Shown here piece after piece: positions 7,647 through 14,438 of a stretch of 14,438 nucleotides of DNA (position 1 is the first letter of the stretch; every line of letters begins with the position of its first letter). The notes beneath the pieces were generated by a model, which was not told the DNA's origin, searched no databases, and was given only the letters and a program-made list of their open reading frames with translations. This DNA comes from Yoonia sp. (lineage in GTDB: Bacteria; Pseudomonadota; Alphaproteobacteria; Rhodobacterales; Rhodobacteraceae). The position numbers and the translations under genes were made by a program. The stretch spans positions 1 through 14,438 of the forward strand of contig JAHDGO010000010.1 in NCBI GenBank assembly GCA_020627605.1. Direction: 5' to 3'.

Positions 7647-8510
7647 ATGCCGCAACAGGCCCCCGCCCCGGACGCCGCGCTGCTGCGGCGGTTTGACGTC
7701 AGGCTTGAGGCCCATGTCGCAGAAACACCAATCGCCCATGTCTGGCGGGTCACCTGTGCCGATGGCACGCCCGCAGCACTCAAGCGCTACAAGAACGGCG
7801 ATATGCAGGATGAAGCCGCGGGGTTTGATTTTCTCGCCGCATGTGACGGGCGGGGCGCCGCACAGATCCATGCCCGGCATCAGGCGGCGGTTTTGATGGA
7901 ATGGCTGGACGGTCCATCGCTGGGTGATCTGGTGCGCGACGGGCAGGATAGGGCAGCGGCAGAAGCGTTGATCGCGACCGCCAACCGGTTGCATGCTGCC
8001 CCGCATCCCGTGGTTGCCGGTCTTGACCCGTTGCAGAACCGCTTTCAGGCGCTTTTGACTGCCCGTTTCACAGGTGATTGCCCCGCAACGGTCCAGACCA
8101 CGATCCGGCGCGCGCAAGAGGTGGCGCAAGGGTTGCTGGCGGCACAAACAACCGTCCAACCCCTGCACGGCGACCTGCACCATGACAACGTGCGGGACAG
8201 CGCGCGCGGCTATCTGGCCTTTGACGCCAAAGGCGTTTTGGGAGAGCGGAGCTTTGAGCTCGCCAACGCATTCCGCAATCCGGTCGGATCCGACACCATT
8301 TCCCGCGATCCCGCCGTAATCAGGACGCGGGCAGCGATATGGGCGGCAGGGCTGGGGGTGACACAGACGCATCTGCTGCGCTGGGCTGCGGCCAATGCGG
8401 GGTTGGCGCTGTCATGGCGCTATGAGGGGCTGTTTGGGCCTGAGGCTGCAACAGAGGTGCAGTTCATCGACCAGTTGCTGCACGTGGCGGCGCAATGCGC
8501 TGACGGCTGA
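7647..8510 (+). CDS. APH(6)/hydroxyurea-kinase-like phosphotransferase
   Basis: A 287-residue kinase-like protein. It has a protein-kinase/APH core: AALKRYK with Lys46 in the nucleotide-binding lobe, AVLMEWLDGPSLGDLV as the hinge, the catalytic loop LHGDLHHDNV (Asp176, Asn181), and FDAKGVLGERSFELANAFRNP (Asp193 as the metal aspartate). The HGDLHHDN followed by D-x-K-G-x-x-G layout is that of the aminoglycoside/hydroxyurea resistance kinases (APH(6) family), which phosphorylate streptomycin or hydroxyurea; those have DPKG, here DAKG. Most chromosomal relatives have no proven drug substrate, so resistance should not be assumed. The ATG lies 3 bases after the OmpA stop, so it is the last gene of the coupled run. 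It converges on a small minus-strand gene 10 bases away. Confidence 0.86.
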   Translation: MPQQAPAPDAALLRRFDVRLEAHVAETPIAHVWRVTCADGTPAALKRYKNGDMQDEAAGFDFLAACDGRGAAQIHARHQAAVLMEWLDGPSLGDLVRDGQDRAAAEALIATANRLHAAPHPVVAGLDPLQNRFQALLTARFTGDCPATVQTTIRRAQEVAQGLLAAQTTVQPLHGDLHHDNVRDSARGYLAFDAKGVLGERSFELANAFRNPVGSDTISRDPAVIRTRAAIWAAGLGVTQTHLLRWAAANAGLALSWRYEGLFGPEAATEVQFIDQLLHVAAQCADG

Positions 8511-8524
8511 TCACGGCTGATCAG
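8507..8524. terminator. Hairpin holding both stop codons of two convergent genes
   Basis: Arms CTGATCA (8507-8513) and TGATCAG (8518-8524) pair perfectly around CGGC. The TGA of the phosphotransferase lies in the left arm, and the TGA of the minus-strand small gene lies in the right arm. The same bases form a 10-bp direct repeat, ACGGCTGATC twice (8503-8522). There is no T-tract on either side, so its strength as a terminator is doubtful. Confidence 0.45.
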
Positions 8525-8733
8525 TGCGGGCGGGAGGCGGTCGCGGTCTCGCGGCGTTGCGCGGCAGCCAGAACACCAAAGGCGGCCAGCACATCCAGAT
8601 CGTCGGACAGTTTTTGGCGCACGTCAGCAGGATCAGACGCAACGGCTGCCTTGGGCTTCAGATAGGCTGTAAAGCAACGCCCGCCGATGGCAGAGCCTTG
8701 CCAGACAAACATGGGGGTGCGGTTACCAGACAT
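8521..8733 (-). CDS. Small protein of unknown function, 70 residues
   Basis: Not recognised. The likely start is the ATG at 8733, within the 3' end of the LysR gene (11-base overlap) with AAGGG 5 bases upstream. The protein begins MSGNRTPMFVWQGSAIGGRC and continues with a basic FTAYLKPKAAV stretch, then a helical C-terminal half (VRQKLSDDLDVLAAFGVLAAAQRRE). There is no signal peptide, membrane segment or cysteine motif (one Cys, residue 20). The same frame is open upstream to 8943, but that part is antisense-like shadow over the LysR gene and was left out. Being coupled to LysR suggests co-expression. The composed, non-repetitive sequence with a good ribosome site argues for a real gene, but I cannot test conservation. 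Confidence 0.6.
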   Translation of the reverse strand: MSGNRTPMFVWQGSAIGGRCFTAYLKPKAAVASDPADVRQKLSDDLDVLAAFGVLAAAQRRETATASRPH

Positions 8734-9628
8734 CGGGACCCTTCTCGGCAAAGGCGTGTGCCAGAAAATCAATGAAAGCGCGGACCTTGGGCTGGGTAAA
8801 CCGGCCCGGCGGGTAGACGGCGTAGATGCCTTGCGTTTCAACCGGCAGGTCCGGAATGGCTTCCTCGACCAGACCGTCGCGCATGGCGTCGGCGTAAAGA
8901 AAGCTGGGCAGATAGGCGATGCCAAGCCCGCCGATGCAGGCATTCAGCAGTGACTGCCCGTCGTTCACGGTCAGCCAGCCAGCGGTGCGCACCTGCCGCT
9001 TTTCGCCAGAGGGCGCGGTCAGCTTCCAGACAGCGGAATTCGCCTGATTGGAATAGTGCAGCAGCTTGTGCTCGTTCAGGTCGTCAATTTTCTCGGGCCG
9101 GCCGTACTGTTCAAAATAGGCGGGAGAAGCGATCATACGTTTGGTGGTATCGGTCAGCTTGCGGGCGCGCAGGGTGCTGTCTTCCAGCTCTCCGATGCGC
9201 ACGGCCATGTCGAAACCTTCGGAAATCAGCTCTACAAATCGGTTGTTCAGGACCATGTTGACGGTGATGTCAGGGAATTCCTGCAGGAACTCACCCAGAA
9301 CCGGCGACAGGTGATTGACGCCAAAATCGGTGGCCACGCTGATCCGCAAAAGCCCTGAAGGCGCAGACTGCATAGAGGTGACAAGCGCATCAGCCTCGCC
9401 AGCGTCATTCAGGACACGGCGGGCGCGGTCATAATATGCCAGACCGATCTCTGTGGGACTGACGCGGCGGGTGGTCCGGTTCAGCAGCCGGGCACCCAGA
9501 CGCGCCTCCAGCGACGACACATGCTTGGACACGGCAGACTTGGAGATGCCCATTTTCTTGGCAGCGTCCGTAAAGCCGCCCTGATCGACAACAGTCGCGA
9601 AGGCCTCCATTTCAGTCAGACGATCCAT
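8723..9628 (-). CDS. LysR family transcriptional regulator
   Basis: A 301-residue LTTR. The ATG at 9628 is chosen, with GGGAAAA just upstream; the frame extends four codons to a TTG. The N-terminal winged helix-turn-helix (residues about 1-60) is clear: MEAFATVVDQGGFTDAAKKMG, then ISKSAVSKHVSSLEARLGARLLNRTTR in the recognition-helix region, and RRVSPTEIG. The remainder is a periplasmic-binding-protein-like effector domain, including PSGLLRISVATDFG and VNDGQSLLNACIGGLGIAYLPSF. This arrangement is typical of the CrgA/YhjC-like branch. The effector and targets are unknown. It lies 201 bases downstream of fadH on the same strand, so it probably has its own promoter. LTTRs often act on a divergent neighbour, but none is divergent here. 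Confidence 0.9.
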   Translation of the reverse strand: MDRLTEMEAFATVVDQGGFTDAAKKMGISKSAVSKHVSSLEARLGARLLNRTTRRVSPTEIGLAYYDRARRVLNDAGEADALVTSMQSAPSGLLRISVATDFGVNHLSPVLGEFLQEFPDITVNMVLNNRFVELISEGFDMAVRIGELEDSTLRARKLTDTTKRMIASPAYFEQYGRPEKIDDLNEHKLLHYSNQANSAVWKLTAPSGEKRQVRTAGWLTVNDGQSLLNACIGGLGIAYLPSFLYADAMRDGLVEEAIPDLPVETQGIYAVYPPGRFTQPKVRAFIDFLAHAFAEKGPDVW

Positions 9629-9645
9629 ATGTTTTCCCAAGCATT

Positions 9646-9677
9646 TTGATACCGATTGGGGGAAAAGGTGCTGTCAA
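9646..9677 (-). promoter_or_regulatory. Candidate promoter upstream of the LysR gene
   Basis: On the minus strand there is a perfect -35 TTGACA (9677-9672), followed by TATCAA (9651-9646) or GTATCA (9652-9647) as a possible -10. The spacer would be 19-20 bases, longer than ideal, so only the -35 is persuasive. It fits a monocistronic LysR transcript starting about 15-20 bases before the ATG at 9628. The rest of 9678-9829 contains no gene; it holds an 8-bp inverted repeat, GAATCCGC (9721-9728) and GCGGATTC (9760-9767), with a 31-base spacer of unclear meaning. Confidence 0.35.
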
Positions 9678-9829
9678 AATCAGGCAGGAATAGGACCACC
9701 GCCTGACAATACGGGGGTATGAATCCGCTTTGGTGCCCCAGAGGAAACAGCCAAACAGCGCGGATTCCTCAGGCAAACAGGGAATGACACTGCGGTCACA
9801 CCCTCAATCTTGCCCCATTTCGATGAACG

Positions 9830-12042
<2,213 letters not shown>

Positions 12043-13026
12043 ATGGATGCCCAGTTTTCCCGTCGTGACCTGCTGACCCCGACCGAATTGCGCGCCCTGA
12101 CCACGCGGTCCGACATGCGCGGCGCGCTGCAGATGGCCAGCCATCTGGGGGCCATTCTGATCGTCGGTATGCTGCATGGGATGGCGATGGGCAGTGGCTG
12201 GGTCTGGGTGACAGGCGCTGCGCTGGGTATCCTGTTGAACTTCCTCTATGCCGCCCAGCATGAATTGAGCCATGCGACCGTGTTCAAGACCCGCAAACTG
12301 AACGAGGTCTTTGGCCGCATGATCGGCTTTCTCCAGATATTCCCGCGCGACTTTGATCAGGTCATGCATTTCGCCCATCATCAATACACCCAGGATTGGG
12401 AACGGGATGGGGAGCTGGTACGCGAGCCCTATACGCTGACCACCTATCTCATGTGGCTGTCAGGCGTTACCTATTGGCGCAACCGCGTGGTCGGCGTGAT
12501 CCGCCGGGCGCGGGGGATCATCATCGAGCCATATATCCGGGCCGAGGAAGAGGCGAAGATCATCCGCGAAAGCCGCCTGCATTTGCTGGGCTATGCCCTG
12601 ATCGCGCTGGTTTCTGTCATCGCCGGGTCATGGGCCGCGCTGACCTTCTGGATTATCCCGATGGTGCTGACCAAACCGATCCATCAGTTGCAGAATACCA
12701 TCGAGCATCTGGGGCTGAGCCATGAAGATGATATTCTGGAAAACACCCGTTCCACCCGCGCCAATGCGCTGCAGCGCTGGCTGTGCTGGCAGATGCCCTA
12801 TCACACCGCGCATCACACCTTTCCTGCGGTGCCGTTCTGGCAGTTGCGCGATCTGAATGACCGGATTGAGGCCAAGGCCGGTGGCGTACACCGCATGGGT
12901 TGGCTGGAGTTTCAGCGCGAGGTGATCGGCAAGCTGATGGCCAAGGATGAAAGCCAGTACCCAATGGATGAGGTCTGGGTGATCCCGCGCAGTGGCGGGC
13001 GGGTCAGCCGCATCCCCGCTGAATAG
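12043..13026 (+). CDS. Membrane-bound fatty acid desaturase family protein
   Basis: A 327-residue integral membrane di-iron enzyme. The ATG at 12043 is chosen because AAGGAG lies 6 bases upstream; earlier in-frame starts would add 43 poorly conserved-looking residues. The three histidine boxes that bind iron are intact: HELSH (His73, His77), HFAHH (His109, His112, His113) and HTAHH (His254, His257, His258). An additional NTIEHLGLSHEDD segment precedes box three. Hydrophobic segments lie at about residues 33-70 and 182-215. Such enzymes insert a double bond or a hydroxyl into an acyl chain with oxygen; the substrate and the position of the bond cannot be told. Its divergent pairing with fadH, which removes problem double bonds in beta-oxidation, supports a role in unsaturated lipid metabolism. 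Carotenoid-type or other members of the superfamily remain possible. Confidence 0.88.
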   Translation: MDAQFSRRDLLTPTELRALTTRSDMRGALQMASHLGAILIVGMLHGMAMGSGWVWVTGAALGILLNFLYAAQHELSHATVFKTRKLNEVFGRMIGFLQIFPRDFDQVMHFAHHQYTQDWERDGELVREPYTLTTYLMWLSGVTYWRNRVVGVIRRARGIIIEPYIRAEEEAKIIRESRLHLLGYALIALVSVIAGSWAALTFWIIPMVLTKPIHQLQNTIEHLGLSHEDDILENTRSTRANALQRWLCWQMPYHTAHHTFPAVPFWQLRDLNDRIEAKAGGVHRMGWLEFQREVIGKLMAKDESQYPMDEVWVIPRSGGRVSRIPAE

Positions 13027-13032
13027 GTGGAA

Positions 13033-13045
13033 CGGTCACTGACCG
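13033..13045. promoter_or_regulatory. 13-bp near-perfect palindrome upstream of the DUF998-like gene
   Basis: CGGTCA, C, TGACCG: perfect 6-base arms around one base, 38 bases before the ATG at 13083 and 6 bases after the desaturase stop. The one-base centre makes an RNA hairpin poor, so an operator is the better reading. A chance palindrome cannot be excluded. Confidence 0.3.
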
Positions 13046-13082
13046 CGTTGCGTTTGTCTTTCCGGAACTGAAGGGACATGAC

Positions 13083-13724
13083 ATGCGTCAGGTCACGGCA
13101 ACCGATCTTGATCAACAGAATACCGCCCCAGGCCTGCTGTTGTTTTGCGGTCTGCTGGGCATCCTTGGCAGTTTTGCCCCCACGGTCACGATGCTGTGGG
13201 CCAGTGTGGTGACCGACCACAAGTTTCTGGCTGATACCGTCAGTGATCTGGGGCGCGGGCCGCACCGGTTTATCATGGACACCGGGTTTTACCTCAACGC
13301 CGCTTCGCTGATCGCGCTGGCGATCGGGACCACCGTGCTGCACCCCGGTTTCAAAAGGTGGAGCATGATCATCCTGACCTTCACCTTTCTGGCGCTGACC
13401 ATCGTGGCGATCGGGATCTGGGATGCCTTCGGCCAGACCAGCGACGCAGAGGGGATGAGCGTGCACACCCGCCTGACCTTTGCGCTGGGCCCGCTTTACG
13501 TGATCGGGCCGCTGTTGATGTGGTCGGTCTTTCGCGCACATGCGCCGCGCATGGCATGGGCCTTTGCCATTTCCGCTGCGTTGTGGATCGTCTTTGCTAC
13601 GGCATTCAAGCTGGCACCTGACTGGATTGATGGCGGGCTGGAGAAAATCGCGATTGCCGCCACCCTGCTCTGGACGATCCCCTATGCGTGGTGGATGGTG
13701 AACCGGGCGCGCGCCAACCTGTGA
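13083..13724 (+). CDS. Six-helix membrane protein of the DUF998 type
   Basis: A 213-residue protein with about six hydrophobic segments: residues near 17-43, 68-88, 93-112, 133-152, 157-175 and 186-205. The overall pattern (LLLFCGLLGILGSFAP at the start, LADTVSDLGRGPHRFIMDTGFYLNAA between the first two helices, and a conserved-looking DLG) fits the DUF998 family of unknown function. The ATG at 13083 has AAGGG 7 bases upstream (13071-13075); an ATG at 13078 is out of frame. It follows the desaturase by 56 bases and precedes the TIM-barrel gene by 28, so it could be read with either. No transport or enzyme motif is visible; function unknown. Confidence 0.82.
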   Translation: MRQVTATDLDQQNTAPGLLLFCGLLGILGSFAPTVTMLWASVVTDHKFLADTVSDLGRGPHRFIMDTGFYLNAASLIALAIGTTVLHPGFKRWSMIILTFTFLALTIVAIGIWDAFGQTSDAEGMSVHTRLTFALGPLYVIGPLLMWSVFRAHAPRMAWAFAISAALWIVFATAFKLAPDWIDGGLEKIAIAATLLWTIPYAWWMVNRARANL

Positions 13725-13752
13725 TGCCACATGGCGCGCGGTGGAGGATGCC

Positions 13753-14438
13753 ATGCGCCAGTTGAAAATCTACACCTCGCTTTGGGCGATGCAGCCACAT
13801 GACCAGACAGGGGTGAAACTGCCCCATGATCAGGTGTGCGAGATGGTCGCCGCCGCCGGGTTTGACGGGATGGCGATTGATCTGGGGGCCTCTGACGTCG
13901 CGGTGGCACATGCGGTGCGCCCGCATATGGAAGCCAACGGGCTGACGCCGCTGATCGTGGCTTTTCCCAAGACGATTGAAAGCCTTGAGGACACGCTGCA
14001 TATGGCCGCCGATTTCGGTGCGCCTTTTGTGGATGTGATCGGGCAGGTCATGCCGATTGCGCTGGATGACATGGTGCCGGTGATCGAGACTTGGATGGGC
14101 ATGGCCGACCGCATCGGCGTGCCGGTGCAGTTTGAAACGCACCGCAACTGCATCACCAACGACCTATATACGACCTTGCAACTGCTCGACCGCATTCCAG
14201 ACATGCGCATCTGTGCGGACCTGTCGCATTATGTCGTGGACCGGGAATTCTGGTTTCCAATGTCGGACCATGACCTTGGGCTGATCAGCCGCATCCTGCA
14301 AAGATCAGACAGTTTTCAGGGCCGCGTCGCGTCGCGCCAGCAAATCCAGTTGCAGCTGGATTTCCCGCAACATCAGAAATGGGTTGCGTTGTTCAAGGAT
14401 TGGTGGCGCGAAGGGCTGGCAGACTGGCGCGCGCGCAA
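13753..14438 (+). CDS. Sugar phosphate isomerase/epimerase-like TIM-barrel protein, 5' part
   Basis: At least 228 residues of an AP-endonuclease-2/xylose-isomerase-like TIM barrel; the gene runs off the right edge without a stop. The ATG has GGAGG 5 bases upstream (13743-13747). Putative metal and catalytic residues are VQFETHRN (Glu128, His130) and CADLSHYVVDRE (Asp156, His159), in the order seen in sugar epimerases and hydroxypyruvate isomerases. GRVASRQQIQLQLDFPQHQKW (about 190-210) is another patterned stretch. Members isomerise or epimerise sugars or related acids and use a divalent metal; the substrate is unknown. It starts 28 bases after the DUF998-like gene and is probably in the same transcript. 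Confidence 0.85.
   Translation, partial: MRQLKIYTSLWAMQPHDQTGVKLPHDQVCEMVAAAGFDGMAIDLGASDVAVAHAVRPHMEANGLTPLIVAFPKTIESLEDTLHMAADFGAPFVDVIGQVMPIALDDMVPVIETWMGMADRIGVPVQFETHRNCITNDLYTTLQLLDRIPDMRICADLSHYVVDREFWFPMSDHDLGLISRILQRSDSFQGRVASRQQIQLQLDFPQHQKWVALFKDWWREGLADWRAR

Noticed and set aside
7467..8372. Open frame of 301 codons on the minus strand opposite OmpA and the phosphotransferase
   Set aside because: Spans two well-supported genes on the other strand; composition is that of a shadow frame.
8734..8943. Upstream extension of the small minus-strand gene to 8943
   Set aside because: This part overlaps the LysR coding region in another frame, is rich in Pro, Arg and Ser, and has no ribosome site; the ATG at 8733 has one.
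9721..9767. GAATCCGC and GCGGATTC inverted pair upstream of the LysR gene
   Set aside because: The arms are only 8 bases with a 31-base spacer, so neither a stable hairpin nor a typical LysR box is supported.
12912..13754. Open frame of 280 codons on the minus strand opposite the DUF998-like gene
   Set aside because: The product is highly polar and rich in Gln, Arg, His and Pro; the plus-strand frame gives six clean membrane helices instead.

Overview
The window looks like ordinary chromosome of a Rhodobacteraceae-type (roseobacter-group) alphaproteobacterium. The grounds are high GC, genes packed with stop/start overlaps, an orphan TRAP-type periplasmic binding protein, a Hint-domain protein of the kind common in that group, and the protein sequences of the housekeeping genes. 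This placement is inference from gene style; no rRNA is present. I see no mobile element, CRISPR array, tRNA or rRNA, and no gene-free stretch longer than about 250 bases.

Layout: (1) 1-517, the 3' end of a long-chain polyprenyl diphosphate synthase (ubiquinone side chain), followed by two different perfect inverted repeats. (2) 618-1652 minus, a TRAP transporter solute-binding protein without its membrane partners. (3) 1897-3126 plus, a lamin-tail plus Hint domain protein whose 3' end overlaps the methionine aminopeptidase gene. (4) 4650-3077 minus, sfsA then map. (5) 4693-8510 plus, a tightly coupled five-gene run: CinA-type molybdopterin-binding protein, GNAT acetyltransferase, AhpD-like peroxidase-related protein, OmpA-family envelope protein, and an APH(6)/hydroxyurea-kinase-like phosphotransferase. 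Its members overlap by 4 or 8 bases or lie 3 bases apart. (6) 9628-8521 minus, a LysR regulator and a small unknown protein, convergent with (5) across a hairpin holding both stop codons. (7) 11854-9830 minus, fadH (2,4-dienoyl-CoA reductase), divergent from a membrane fatty acid desaturase at 12043-13026. (8) 13083-14438 plus, a six-helix DUF998-like membrane protein and the start of a TIM-barrel sugar isomerase/epimerase-like gene that runs off the window.

How they may work together: the fadH/desaturase pair would let the cell both make double bonds in fatty acids and clear them during beta-oxidation. Their shared 185-base control region carries a repeated leader motif and a 17-base palindrome, so joint control is plausible. 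The five-gene run joins functions with no textbook link and is the part with most unexplained biology. I find no clear evidence of a wholly new system; the more interesting items are the coupled operon, the Hint protein, and several small palindromes that may be regulatory or dispersed repeats.
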